From assembly GCA_013397795.1 (NCBI GenBank), contig VZTJ01005974.1, forward strand, positions 325,307 to 389,306: DNA of 64,000 nucleotides. The letters are read 5' to 3'. Every line of letters starts with the position of its first letter. Within the stretch, counting starts at the first letter, position 1. Positions 1-13,300 of the stretch are shown piece after piece. The position numbers and the translations under genes are program-made. The notes under the pieces are model-generated. The model made no database searches, had not been told where the DNA came from, and worked only from the letters and a program-made list of their open reading frames with translations. Source of the DNA: Orthonyx spaldingii. Lineage: Eukaryota; Chordata; Aves; Passeriformes; Orthonychidae.

Positions 1-180
1 TCATCCTGTCACTGGCACCCCTGAACAGCCTGGCACCATCCTCTTGGAGACATTTTATGGATTGATGGGGATCCCCTCTCAGCTTTGCCTTCCCTACACT
101 GACCATGCCCAGCTCCCACAGCCTCTCCTCACAACAGAGATGCTCCAGACCACAAATCCTGTCTGTGGCCCCCTCTGGAC
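1..180 (-). repeat. CR1 LINE fragment
   Basis: Read on the minus strand, this matches the CR1 3' region: tggtctggagcat, a gaggagaggctg-like segment, then atggtgccaggctgttcagg and ggtgccagtgacaggatga. The copy continues past the left edge. It contains a single copy of the segment (atcaatccataaaat) that is expanded fivefold at 34891-34995. Confidence 0.8.
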
Positions 181-556
181 TCTCAGATCTGCCCTGATTG
201 GAACATTCTGGGTGAGTATTATCCCTTTCCCCCCAGAAGGCATGGCCAGACTGGGGCAGCTCTGCATGGCACAGATGTTGTTCTGCCCCACTGCTGCTTC
301 CCACAGAGTCTCATCCCCTTCAGAGGCTCTGTGTGTGTGACCCCATAAACCCCATCCTCAGACACCACAGGGAAAAGCCTGATCCAGGCTCATCCTGAGC
401 CTAGCTTCCCTGCTGAGACTGCTGACAAAGCTGCTAATTAATTCTGACTGTCACAGGATCTTTGTGCATGAATTCTATATTTGTAGCTTGTTGGCTTTTA
501 CACTGATATTTTATGAGATTATTAATTTTTTATGTAATTAATACTAATAATGAAGG

Positions 557-580
557 AAAAAAAAAAAAAAAAAAAAAAAA
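557..580 (+). repeat. (A)24 tract
   Basis: An uninterrupted run of 24 A on the plus strand, in AT-rich intron. No recognisable retroposed sequence precedes it, so it is a simple mononucleotide repeat. Confidence 0.9.
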
Positions 581-994
581 GAGAACACAATTATCACAGT
601 TCTCTACCAAACAATTAGCAACAGAAAACTGTCTCTCACTTGCAAATGTGTTCAGGTGTGTGTGGCCCCTGTATTGATGGTCTGGGTAACATTGACCGTG
701 GAGCATTAAAAAAAGGGACAAACAAACTTGCATTCGCCTGTGGAATTATCGCGGTGCAAACGTGACTTTCAGAAGGTGAAGCAGACTTTTCCAGGTGCTT
801 TTTAGTGAGATGGCTGAAGGAAATCAGATCCCAGCTGGAGGAGGATATCCCCATGTCCATGTCCTGGCCCCCATCAAAGGCAGATAGGTTTGCCCCTCCT
901 TGCCAGGCTGGTTTTCCACGTGTCCTGGGGGGAACCTGCTGGGTTTTACATTCCTGGTGCTGAAGGATCCAGCGTGGCTGGGGTGCCTGGTGTG

Positions 995-1145
995 TTTGCC
1001 TACTCCTGCAGTCCCTGGGGATGCTGTGGCTCTGGTTTTGCGTACATTATGTATTTACCTACCCCTGCAGTACCTGGGGATGCCGCGGCTCCGCCTCCCG
1101 GGCCCCGCGGCAGCGGCTCGGCCCCGCGGCTGCCGCGGCTGCCTT
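995..1145. repeat. 59-bp-offset duplication running into a GC/CpG-rich tract
   Basis: A segment of about 40 bp starting tttgcctactcctgcag at 995 recurs at 1054 as tttacctacccctgcag, followed in both by tacctggggatg-like sequence and cggctc or tggctc. From about 1078 to 1145 the sequence becomes strongly GC-rich, with repeated ccgcggctgc units, and it abuts the exon 14 donor. Confidence 0.75.
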
Positions 1146-1147
1146 AC

Positions 1148-1365
1148 CTTGAAAAAGGTCATTGTGGATCCGTCTCGGACAGCCCCGTACTCGATCTTGG
1201 TTTGCTTGGCCAGGTCATCCGCCGAGTCGATGGGCGATTCCATCCTCTCCACGGTCAGGAAGGCAGCCAGGTTGGCAGTATAGGATGAGATTATGATTAA
1301 GGTGAAAAACCACCATATTCCTCCAACTATTCTGGTGGAAAGAGCTTTGGGCATCAGCTCTGATC
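1148..1365 (-). CDS. GRIK1: GRIK1 exon 14: M3 gate and start of S2
   Basis: This 218-bp exon finishes the Gly codon and encodes 72 residues from SELMPKALSTRIVGG to DGSTMTFFK, ending in phase 0. The acceptor is taacag before GATCAG and the donor is GTAAGG. It contains the M3 gate motif SYTANLAAFLTVERMESP. The Ser-Thr of GSTMTFFK contacts the ligand's gamma-carboxyl in lobe 2. RDGSTMTFFK is the clearest GRIK1-versus-GRIK2/3 marker. The next exon, expected to start KSKISTYEKMW, is not in the window. Confidence 0.97.
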
Positions 1366-4300
1366 CTGTTACAACACCATCAAAACAATCATATTAAAAT
1401 GAGGCTGAAAGATGCCTTTCCTGATACCACAGACTGGTTTTAGGCACAGAATACTTTTATGAGCTGTAGCATGATAAAATGATTTCAACAATAATCTCAC
1501 AGATGCACAGCTGACATTTATAATGGTAACACACTGGGAAGGGGATGTGTGCCATGAGACATGACAAATGGAATTATCCTTGGGTCTGAGCCCCCTTACC
1601 TCTCTGAGCTAACCATCTTTGTGATATTAATCTTGTACATCCCCAGCAAGCTACACTGGTATTTTTCTCTGCTTCCGGAGTCCCTTTGTGCCTGTACACT
1701 GCAATCAATTTTGTAACCAGAGCTCTTTAGCAAATGCTATTCTGCTCACAGCTACCTGACAGAAATACTTCACAGGAGGAGCATCCTATCGACACATCTC
1801 AGCACAAACAGGGAGATCAATACAGCCTCAGTGAACTCCAGGGAACCTCAGCTCAGCCCCCAGGAAACCTCTTTCTATAAATGTGTGCTTCAATTTGAAA
1901 AATCAGAGGGTCGATGACACATCCGTTGGATCTCCAGGGCGATGCAAAGGTTTGGACAGTGTATCTAACACTCCTTATTGCTGGAAAGGTTTGAGTAGGT
2001 CTCTGCCATGGCCATAAATTCCCACAGAGCAGCACATGTTACCTGCACTGAAATGGTTTCTAGGCAGCTCAGATAACCTCTGTTTCAGCCACGGAGATAC
2101 TGGTGTTTCTAAGCATTCTGAGGCAATTTTTTCTCTTTTTTTAGAGCCATCCCCACTGAATTCTGTCCCTAATGTGGGATTCAAGGATCTGGTTCAGCAA
2201 AGCTCTTAGGCCGCCACCTGAGCACTTCTGACTTCAAAGTTAAGTTTTTGCATAATTATTCTGCTGATGAGGGATGGACTTAAGAAAATACTTAAATGCC
2301 TGTGAACAGAATGCTCAGGGCTAAAGCTTTTAATGTGACAAATGTGTTTTTATTGCTGGAAAGACACATTGACATATTATATCTCTTCAGCTATTCAATG
2401 AGTTCTGCAAGAAATTTCAACATGTTACCGAGAAGGTTTTCAGACTTTGCAAAAACTCTGAATGTGACTTTTGGGGCAGAGAATGAAAGGGTAAAACCTT
2501 CCCCACCAACCAGCAAACAGATTGGAGTTTGCTTTGTAAACACAGTTCTGTGTCTCATAAAGGTCAGAGCTAAGCTTAGCCCAGGGGTTGGAGTGTGTTG
2601 ACAGAACTGCCAAACAGCGAGGGCACGTCTGAAAGCAAAAACTCTCACTTGAAATTTTTGAGTCCAAATGGAGTTGTTTCCAGAGCTGGAGCTCTGTCTG
2701 GGTTTGTGTTTGGGGTTCTCCTGTACTTTCTTGCTTTTCAGATTAGATTTTTTTTGTTAATATAATGAAATATTTCCTTATTGCTCTCTCTTTCTAAGCT
2801 GGGGTTGAGCTGCTGAAGCTGTGCTGATTCAGATCATCCTGAAGGAATTCTTGCTTTGAAGAGCTTAGGCAGCCATACAAATGGAATTCCTACACTGGCC
2901 TCTGGTGCTGTGCCACACATATGGAACGTGCCAGCACTGCTCAGGAGTGGATGGAAAATCCCTGTGTGCTGCATTTGTGGGGTGAGGTGCCAAACCTCCT
3001 GTGATTTCCTGCAGCAAAACGATGTTTGTGGGAAAGAACACAGCGTGGTAATTCTGCACTGAGTGACTGCTCTGGTGAGGTGAGAGCAAACCCTGCTCCT
3101 GGCAGAGCCAAGTGGGGCAGCATCTCATTTTTCCTATGGTTCTTCCAGTGTTCACCTTTCCAAGGTTCCAGCAAAAAGCATTGGTTTGTCATAGAATAAG
3201 AGTGGCCTGGGCTGCAAGGGACCTTAAGGATCACCCAGTGCCACCCCTTGCCATGGGCAGGGACACCTTCCACTATCCCAGGCTGCTCCAAGCCCTGTCC
3301 AGCCTGGCCTTGGACACTTCCAGGGAACCAGGGGTAGCCACAGCTTCTCTGGGCACCCTGTGCCAGGGCCTCCCCACCCTCACAGGGAGGAATTTCTTCC
3401 TAATATCAAACCTAAGCCTACTCTGTCAGTCTGAATCCAGTCGCTTTGTCCTGTCCCTCCATTCCTTGTCCCCAGTCCCTCTCCAGCTCTCCTGGAGCCC
3501 CTTTAGGCCCTGCAAGGGGCTCTGAGCTCTCCCTGGAGCCTTCTCCTCTCCCGGTGAACACCCTCAGCTCTCCCAGCCTGGCTCCAGAGCAGAGAGGCTC
3601 CAGCCCTGGAGCAGCCCCTTGGCCTCCTCTGGGCTCTCTGCAGCAGCTTCATGTCCTTTAGCTGTTGGCCCCAGGGCTGGGGTAGCTCTGCAGGTGGGGT
3701 CTCACCTGAGTAGGGCAGAGGAACAAAATCCCCCTCCCCTGCTGCCCAGGCTGTGGGATCAGCCCGGGATCTGCTCCATCTCCACTGCTCCACCCTGGCT
3801 CTCTCTGCCCCAGCTGCTCCCACCTGCCCCATTCCTGGCTGAGCTGGGCTCTGAGGGACAGCTCTCCTTTCTGACAGGGACAGCGTCCCTGGATGGATTG
3901 GATGAAATGTGCCCTGTTTGGATGCTTTCAGAGGATGCATAACACATCTGAGACTTCCAGGGGAAAAACAGGGGAAGCAGCATCTACGTCACAATGTTGC
4001 CAGCAAGACTCAGGGGCAGAGCCAATACTTGCTGAAGTCTCTCTAGTGCCTTTTTATGGCAGACATGACAGCCAATCCTGATCCAGACTTTGCTCACGCT
4101 CTGTAGAAAAGAGAAAGTCTGATCATCACATTTTAAAATTGAATCACAAGTGGCTTCCAGTCAAGCATAACGAGCAGCTGCTGCCAAGGCGGAGGAGCGC
4201 AACGCTAGACCCAGACTTCCACCACCACTCACATCATGTCCAAACTCTTCACGTGACGATGATGCACAGACAATCACACCACAAGTTTGCACATGGAAAC

Positions 4301-7300
4301 ATTTGTGTTGCCTTACAAATGTTTTGGTTTTGTTTTTGGGTTTTTTTCCCCCTTTCTTTCTTTCTTTCTGTTTCTCTCTTTCTTTTGTTTGGTTTTGAAT
4401 CTCCTTAAAAGACAAGCAGAGTCTGGTTGGGGCTGACTGTCATGTACCCAAGGTAGTGGTAACGAGCAGACACTGCATCCCACAGTTTGCTGTGGATGAT
4501 GGTAAACTCCAAAAAAGGCAGGACATGGAAACACAAAATCCTGGGGCACTTTCACACACAGGGCATCCACAGTTAGATACACACACCTGCCTGATACTGT
4601 AAAACCTCAGCCTGTGTTTTACTGACAAATTGGAAGGAAAACAAAACAGAAAAAGCTCCAAAGCAAAGCAGAAATGCTCTTCTTTCATCCAACTCATTCA
4701 AAGCAATTTCTGTGGGGAAGCTCTATATCCTCTCAATACATTAATGCACCACTAAAAGGAAGTGCATCTTAGGTACAATACAAACTTTATTCTCTACCAT
4801 AGGTAAGAAAAATTCCTCTTTTTTTTTTTTTTTTTAATTTACTGCTACTCATGTCCATTAAAGAGGAAAGAATAAACTGTATCTGTATGAATGCAGAGAT
4901 GGTTTTACATTCCTTACTTAAATGTTTAGGAATTTAATACCAAGGTACTGCTGGGCTTTCCTCTGGATTGCCTTTTTGGTTGTCATAGGGTGGGGTCTTT
5001 TTAGTTCAGCTTTGATTCAACTTGAAATGTTTGTCAGAAGACATTTTCTCTCTTTTCTGTGGACCCCAGTTTTGGTGAAAAGTGATTTAATTGGAAACCT
5101 TAGAACATAAATGCCATAAACAAATGTGTTTAGTACGTAGATCTATTTGACTTCCCACATGGAGTAAACTTCACTGCCCCTCCTTGGCATCTGAGTAAAA
5201 TGTCAGATCTTTCCAAAATCATCAGCAATGGGGGCTTGTGACTGGGTTAAGTTAAGGTTTCTAGGGTTGGATGAATTTACAGAAGGATGGGACTCATACC
5301 TGCAGAAAAGCCATAGAAAACAAGGGTTTGGTGTTGGTTTTAAACAATGGGTTTGACAAGTGCCTGCAATCTCAACAGCCCTTCTGGAGAAAGATCATCT
5401 TTCCTTGTCTGGCAGCTGGAACACTTCTCGGGCAGCCAAGGCTATTTGTGTTGGGATGGAGCCCAACAGTTTCCTGCTGCCAAACCTCTTACACCAGTAA
5501 ACTCAACTTCAGCATGAAGCACTTCATATCCCTCTCGGCATTTATTTCCATTTCAGCTGCAGAACTCCCGTGTGGCCCTGTCTGCTTCCCTTTCTCAGAT
5601 GCTCGCCCTCCTTCCCCCTGGTGTGGGTTTCACAGCTCCCCAGTGGCACATGGCTTTGTTCCCTTGTGCTACTCTGCGTGTGTGAGATCAGGTTTTACAG
5701 TACATGCTGCATTTACAGAGGGTGGAGTTTACCAGCACAGAAGCCCTTGAGCAGACTGTGGGACGTGTGCGAGAACGAAGTGTAACCGGTGTACCTTGCT
5801 GCATGAGAGCTCCAACTCCAAACCAGAAACTATTTAGTAAAGTAAAATTGTTTTCCACCACATCTGAGTCTGGGTTGCACGGGTGGGGGTTATACCACTC
5901 GTATGGTGTAAACCTGTGGCAGTCAACAGAAACAGTCTGTAAACATCGAGCAGAGTACACACGGCAAACCTGCTGAGCGGCGCACCCGGCACGGCACAAC
6001 GCAGGAGCGGGCAGGGACAGCCTGGGCTGAGGGGCTGGCACGGGGATATACGGCAAAAGAGAGCCTGAAATGGGGGATGGTCCTGGGACATTGAGCAAAG
6101 GAGAGCCTGGGGTGAAGGACTGGCCCTGGGACACTGAGCAAAGGAGAGCCTGGGGTGAAGGGTCTCCCCGGGACATCCAGCAGAGGAGAGCCTGGGGTGA
6201 AGGGTGTCCCTGGGACCTCTGGCACGGCCCCGTGCCAGCTGTGGAGCGATGGATGGATGGATGGATGGCACACTGCTGGGCCTGGCACAGGGCTGCTCCT
6301 CCTTTCCTCCCTGCCCCGCTCACAGGGCACTGCTGGGAGCCACGGGGCCGCTCTTGGGAAGTGTTTAGGGAATAAGGAAGGAGCAGCAGCCCCTCAAGGC
6401 AGCACTGCCCGCTGTCTGTGGGTGCTGGGTGTGCTCTCCCCGCAGCAGCAGCTGACCATCGTTCCCAGAACCCCTGAATAGCTGAGCTGGCAGGGCCCCA
6501 CAGCACCATGGAGCCCCAGTGTGGAGCAGGTGCCCACACAGGCCCAGCCCCGCAGCCGGGGCATTATGGGCACCCTGCTCCCCCAGCCTTGGGGGCGTTG
6601 GGAGCAGTGGCAGCTCCTGAAGCCTCAGGGGCACGGGATGGGCAGGGAGCTGCAGAGGATTCCCTGGGAGAGCTCTGGGCTGAGCACACACCCGGCAGGG
6701 GCACCCCAAGGCCTGCTCCTCCTCAGGGTCCCCGCTCTGGCTCCCGGTGCGGCGTGGCCTCCTCCTGGAGTGTGTGAATGCAGCTTTAATTGACAGCCTC
6801 ACCCAACACATTCTAATTACTCTTGCAACAATATAATTAAACATTGAATTTATGCACGGTTGCGAGCGGAGTGCTTTGCTTAGCTGAAGTAATGAAGCCT
6901 GGTAATAATGAGACCATTAATTGGGAGAGGATGTAGCTTAGGATGCCATCAGCTGCATGATACCCAGAACAAGAGTAGCAAAAATCACGACAAAAGGCAA
7001 AGTTTTCAGGTTCAAGATACAACAGTTCTGCATGCACCCATCAAAAGAAAAGCAATTCCCAAGTTATGTTTCAGGCTTCTGCTGGAATAATGGAAGCAGC
7101 TGTTGTGGAGTGACCAGATTGTTCCCAACTCAGTTCATGCACACAGAGGGAAACACATCCTTAGCAAGAGACCCCCCGTTAGGACCAGTAGGTTGCCAAC
7201 AGCCCTAGGAGTGCAGAGTTCCCCCCACAGTGTTCACACAGGCTACCAAGAAGAATAAATCCCTCTGCCTGACCTGCCTGGGAAGCCCAAGGCTAGGATT

Positions 7301-10300
7301 TTGCAGGGTTTCAGAAAACCACCACATTCAGTGCGTTGGACACAAACGCCTCCATCACAGAAAGAGCAAGAGAGCCATTGCTAGAAAGTGGCCATGAAAT
7401 TCTGGCAGCAAAGCTCTGTCTTCCAGACTGGGAAGGTTTTTCTAGCCCTGGGTATATTTTTCAATGTGTTAGTAGGGTGTCTGTCTCTTTTTCACCTTGA
7501 AACAAAAGCTGATTTTCCTCTCATGTTTTTATTGCTGCGCTGAGCTCTGGTTTACAATTCAGCTGAATTCACTGCTCAGACCTTCTGTTTTCCTGGCCTT
7601 TTTCCCCATGGTTTTCTCCCTCTTCAGCAGCAGCTGTGCTGAGGTTTCTGGTAAAGGTGAGATGCTGAAGGTCACCCAAGCACCTTTTCCCACAGGGTCT
7701 GTGTGACATTATTGGCTCAGGGACTTGGCTCTACCTTCATTGATATAACAGCGCAGCTGACATGGCATTAGCAGAAAGGGAAATTTTGGCAGAAAACACC
7801 TCGTTCATTCACTGGCGGCGTACTTGGAACAGAGCTTTGCCAGTCTGCAACCCTTCACAGTGATAAAAACTTCAGTGTTTGAGTTTAAATATTAATGTAA
7901 CAATGACAGGGCTATGCAAGGCTCAGAGACAAATGAGAAATTATTCAGCTGCTGAAAAGTTGCAAGAAATGACAGTAGGATTATACCAGTCTGTGAAAAT
8001 TATTCCCAAGTATTTGTTTTCCAGGAACTGATGTCAAAATGTGGATAACCATTTCATTTACTGTGGCAGTGTTAAGAAGTGGATGGTTCCTGAGGTTATC
8101 AAAACCAACTGATATTTGCTGAAACACTTTGCAAATCTTACAGAGATCTTGATGGATTTGGAGGCATGGGCAGGTCTCCATGTGGGTTGCAAGAACAGCT
8201 TAGCTTAAAATGCAAAAATCTAAATGAACATGAACACAATTTTACTTCTTCAGTCCACGCAGCTGAATCTAACTGGGTACTGCTTTCAGGCATCAGCTCA
8301 AGGAAAGCATTTGTGTTCCCTTGCACTGTTCTGAGGTGGAGAGGGCTGGGGGATGTTTCCAGTCTTGGCACACAACTGCAGAAAAGTCAATCTGTCAGAG
8401 TGGAGCAGATTTCAGATTAGTCATGACTGAGATCATGGGTTGTGTACAGTAGGGTTGTTATTTATGGTACAGTGAGGCTCTGCAGGAGCCTGGCACAGTT
8501 GTGACTGATTGTCCACAGCCCCACAGCTGCCAGGGAGGGATAAACTCCTCTTTCACCTCACACCAACACTGGGAAGTTAACCCCTGACCTCTCCTCCTCT
8601 AATTCACAGAACCATTTTCGCTGGAAAAGACCTCTGAAGCTGGATCTCCAGCAAAACCAACTTCACCTTTTGGTTTTTTAATCTTTGAGCTGTGTGCACC
8701 GTGAGTGGGAAAGGGAAATGTCTACATGCAAGTAACAACCTGCTTTTCAGCACATATCTGCTGGGGTGGTGCCTCCTGATGCAACCCATTGGATATTTCT
8801 CTTGGAACAGCCCTTAAGGAAAGCAAAACCTCAATGCAATACAGAAAAGCGTCAGCAGTGTGGATGAGAAAGTACCAAGCCTTTGCAGAAAGATTTTAGG
8901 ACTGGATAACCCCCTTAGGATGGTTTGATACCCCCGTACTCCACAGAGCCCATCCTACACCTGTGAGGGGAGAGGCTGTGGTGGCATCTAAACTCTGTTC
9001 TGGCCTTACCTGGCAATGACAAAGAGGACACAGCTGACTCCCAGGCAGGCCAGGAGGACATACATCCAGATATCCGGGGAGAGAGGGTTTAGAAAGGAGA
9101 AGACCCCGGGGTTCGTCCCGTTGGGCTTCCGGTACAAGATGCTGATTCCCAGTGTCATGAAGGGCTTGGAAAAGTCAATCACTTTCTCTCTGACATAGGT
9201 AATGGTGAGAGGAGCAACAGCTAGGTCAGCTTTCTGCAAACACAAAAGGGAGAACACTCATCTCATTCATGTTCAGCAAACCCACTGCAATTCTCTCCAT
9301 TTCTTCCCCAAGTATTAAAAATTAATCCAAAATTGGCTCAAATTCAATGAGATCTAACATCTCTAGGCTATTTTGGGGGGTGTGACACTCCGTTTCCTCG
9401 TTTTACAAGGCGGGGGGACATTTGGGGCATGGCCACAGATGGAGGTTCCCCCCCAACACTTACAGACTGTTCATTCAGAATTTCCTGCTCTAATGGGTGG
9501 CAAAACAGACACTCCAATGGCTCTGAAAGGTGAGAACCACAACGAAGGTTTCATACATAAAATACCCCAGGTGAAAGGAGAATAGAGAGAGAAGGGTTCA
9601 GTCTCACATGATCTATGAGTTCCTTGACCATCCCATTCCACTCTCCCTTGTCATTCTGGGCTCCGTATTTGCCGTCAGAAACGAGTTTGACCTCATAGAT
9701 GAAGCCTAAAATATTTGACAGCTCCTTTAGCAAGTCCAGGCAGTACCCCTCGAATCTGTCATTGCCATACAAGGGCTTGTCAGACTTTTTGTACATCACA
9801 TAGGGATCCTCCTGCAAGAAAAGACAGCAGACAGGCAGTGAGAGACATCAGGCCGGCTTCGCATTAGATCAGTTTCTCTACACGATGGGAATGTTTTCCA
9901 AAGGGATTGCAAGTAAATGGAAACCAGCAATTTACCCTGTGCATTAAAAGCTGTTCTAGGTGTGTTAACAAACTCACTGAATTAATTAGTGATGAGCATA
10001 AGGGCCCTACTTTTCAGTGGAATGGAGGATTTGTGGCTCCTAGGAACTTTAATTCCAGTTGTGCCCAGCAGCTCCAAGCTCAGACCCAAGGGCTGGACCC
10101 TACATTGTCTCACCCCAAGGGACAGGATGGGATACTGAAGGAGAGAGGATCCTAAATAACAGAAAAAAACTCATAAGGGGAATGTAACATTTTATATTAT
10201 GTGAAAATAAGTCTTTGCTGAGAAAAACCTTCAAATGGAACAAAGAGAGAATGGAGAACAGCACAGGCAGATTGTAAAATACACTGTTGTTTTTCTTTTT

Positions 10301-13300
10301 ACAGGATTTTGGATAAAAGTTCTGGGGAAGTAGTTTAATGTGCCAAAACACCTCTGGCAATAGACAAATAGTGTAGAAGGGAGCCTGTGAGTTCTTTCCC
10401 TCCTCCTGAGGAATTAGGCAGAGCAACCGAACAAAAAGTGGCGTTACTGGGCAGGAGGAAAGCACGAGGCAGAGCAGCTCCCGAATACCCAGTTACACCT
10501 TTTCCATTCCTCACTGTAAGAACAATGACTCCGTCTGTCTCTTTGCTGTTTGCCACGTTCTTTCAACCCTCTTTGTCTCATTTTCAGTAAAAAAGTGGGA
10601 TGTATATGCACTGACTGCACAGCTAAATGTTTGTGTGTGTTCGTTCCTATGGGAGGAGAAGTGCACGGGATTCGTCTCTGAAACACTGGAGAAAGAGAAT
10701 TTTGGAGGCAGAGATTCTCGAGAGTCTTCCACTGGCAGTAGGGTATTTTTGAGTCAATCTTGTAGATGTGTGTGTGGATTCTGAGCCTAACCCTAAAGAT
10801 CTGGGGAGCCTTACCAAAATGGTGGTGACGATGAGCGTCCGGTTGGCCAGGGAGTCCGTGATGTTTGTGGAGCGGTCCTTGTTGCTGTCCGTCATGTTAA
10901 GGCCACTGTAGGAGTTCCAGACCCCAATCTGCACAGAGCAGAGCAGGTGAGAGACTGCCCTGATCCCTCAAACCCCTAAAGCACCGCCCTCGGGGCTCTG
11001 GTCACCTCAGGAAGGGGCTGAGTGCTGGAGGAGGGCAGGAGCTCAGAGAAACATTGAGGGCTGGTTCAGAAACCCCAGGGAATGACTGCAAAACGCATAA
11101 ATGCAAACCCAGGAGCAGTGAGAGTACAAAGCTTGGCAGTGCAGTGCTGGGGTGGACAACTGGCTATTAAAGCGGATCATGCTGGCTTTGTTCTCTGCTA
11201 AAAAAAATGTGAAATGTCTATTTTCATGATTTTTTTAAAAATTTTGTCAGTGGTGGAGTTGAGACGTGGCAAGACCTCTCTCTTCTGATAGAATAGATTT
11301 AAAGCCTGAATAAGTACATTGGAGAAGACTGATGGATGCATTCGCCTTCTGCTTGCCCTGTGCCTTCAGCAGGTTTAGCAAAGATTATTCTGTCATTCCT
11401 GGACTCCTGCATATGCCAGAGCTAGTGATACCATTTCACACCCCAAGCAGTATTTGTTCAGCAAACATCAGTGCCCAAAGGCAAATTCCTTTCCAGCCAC
11501 AGAGACAGTGAAAACTTCCAGTATTTACTGCCCAATCCAAAGCCTCCAGGGAAAGATCTTTGTGATTTCAGTGGATTTGTATCTACACCTTGTGGGGGCA
11601 GAAATTATAACCGTGTTATTTATTCAGATCAATATTTACCCAACTTCAATGCAGTCTGGAAGCCTCTCCAGTATTTTTGCCCTTGGATTTTGGTGCCCAG
11701 CCTGGCTGAGGGCTGATGTGAGGAGCTCCAGGTGAGGAACTGGCTCAGGCAGTTTGGTTTGTGCTGGGCATTGTGGAGAGCACAACCATTTCAAACAAAC
11801 TCAGGGTTTGTGTCCCTGGGTGCCACTGCTTTTGCCTTTCACAAGCTTCTATTTTGCAAATTCTTAATGGGGACAGCCATGCCATTAAAAAAAAATGTTT
11901 AGGCCAAGCATTTGTCAGTCATTCCCTTTGCTTCCAAAACTAGATCAGGTTGGGAAGCTGATCTGGAAAGTACACAGGAGATAAAATGCTGACTATTATG
12001 ACAGCCTGTGCTGGGAATACAGTAAACATCCAGTGTCCTTGGATTGGCCCTAGGGTGGGTGAGCCCTTCTACTCACTGCTACTGGCCTGGAATGTGTTTA
12101 CTGGCTGGCAGCAGGTGAAGAGGAGAACAACCATGAGAACAGGGAGCAGCACAGTGACAGCACACAAAGTACACCAAGAGAGCACTGCACACGTGGGCAC
12201 AGGGATGGCACCACAGGGCAGCCCTGGCTGGAGCAGGAGGCGGTTGGAGGAAGGGTGACGCCGAGGTAGGACATTAATGTGGAGAGTATCCAGGGGATGT
12301 TTTGCAGTTTAGTGACAAGTTTGGGAGGTGTCCTGTGCCCTTCCCAGCGAGCCCGTGCTCTGAACTAACTGTAATCTGCTTTAAGTCAATCCAGCAGAAC
12401 ACTAGATGCCTGCAGTCAAAAGGGAGATTGCTTCTGCATGTCAGGGGGATGATCTACTCCCAGGAATGAGGGGAGAGGGCCGTTGTGCCTCAGCCTGATC
12501 CACTGGGGACTGAACTGGGTTATTAACTGTGTATGTGCTTCATGAGAACACAGAAAGCATTCTGGAGGGGGTTTTACACTGCTCTATTCTCACAAAAACA
12601 ACACAACCCCAAAACCTTTCTAAACTGCGTGTGAGACAGGGGTGTGGAATAATGAGATCTGTGTGCACTGTGAACAAAATACAACTCTAAGCACTAAAAA
12701 ACATTTCTGTCTCACGACTACAGAACACTTTAAACTTGGTGGGTGCAGTTTTTATCTTCTCCTGATTGAACAGCAACTAGGGGTTGTAAGTCCTGTGGGG
12801 AGCACTGCATAAAGCTGGTCTCCAAATCCCCCTTTTGTGTTTTAAGCACCTTATGTTCAAAGAGGGATGAGATTCCTGGGGTAATTTACATCTTTTATAA
12901 ACAAGCTTAGTCCCAATTTCCATATGTTAGTGACTGAAAGCACCCACTGAATCATCTCTATTATTTGCTGTAAGGAGCTAATAACACACTCATCCAAATT
13001 CTGAGGCAATGATGCTTGAAGGCTGCCAGCACTGAGGGGTTCGTGTGGGGAAAAACACCCCCAACCCTGCACATTAAACCAGACTTTGCAGCTGATGTCA
13101 GCACACATCCAAAATAGTGTAATTTTACCCCTCATGGTGAATTTTAGGTGAATCAGGAAGGATGGCACCTGAAAAAATGACTGGTTTTTCTGCAGCCAGA
13201 GACCTCTACTCAAAGAAAGGGAAAAGCACAGCTCCCAAGAAGTAAAATAATAATTGAACTCCCCTGATTCTGGTGAAAAAACTGAATCCTGCCAAGATCT

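Larger units (their letters stand above)
1..1147 (-). other. GRIK1 intron 14 (3' part outside window)
   Basis: No coding sequence is visible. It holds a CR1 fragment at 1-180, a 24-base poly-A tract at 557-580 and a GC-rich duplicated segment next to the exon 14 donor. Apparent reading frames across 890-1288 are artefacts of that GC-rich segment. Confidence 0.8.
5914..9009 (-). other. GRIK1 intron 12
   Basis: This 3.1-kb intron holds a 43-bp minisatellite at 6039-6216, a short (ATGG)n run at 6247-6269 and a faint CR1 tail near 8596-8640. The long reading frames at 5688-6539 and neighbouring lines are products of the repetitive, GC-rich minisatellite. I see no other gene. Confidence 0.85.

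Noticed and set aside
3112..3940. Open frames on both strands over 3112-3940
   Set aside because: They are translations of the CR1 LINE 3' region, which is non-coding.
5688..6539. 283-codon minus-strand open frame
   Set aside because: It runs through the 43-bp minisatellite and then into exon 13 by chance; only the final part is GRIK1 exon 13. The repeat period of 43 is not a multiple of three and the translation is low-complexity.
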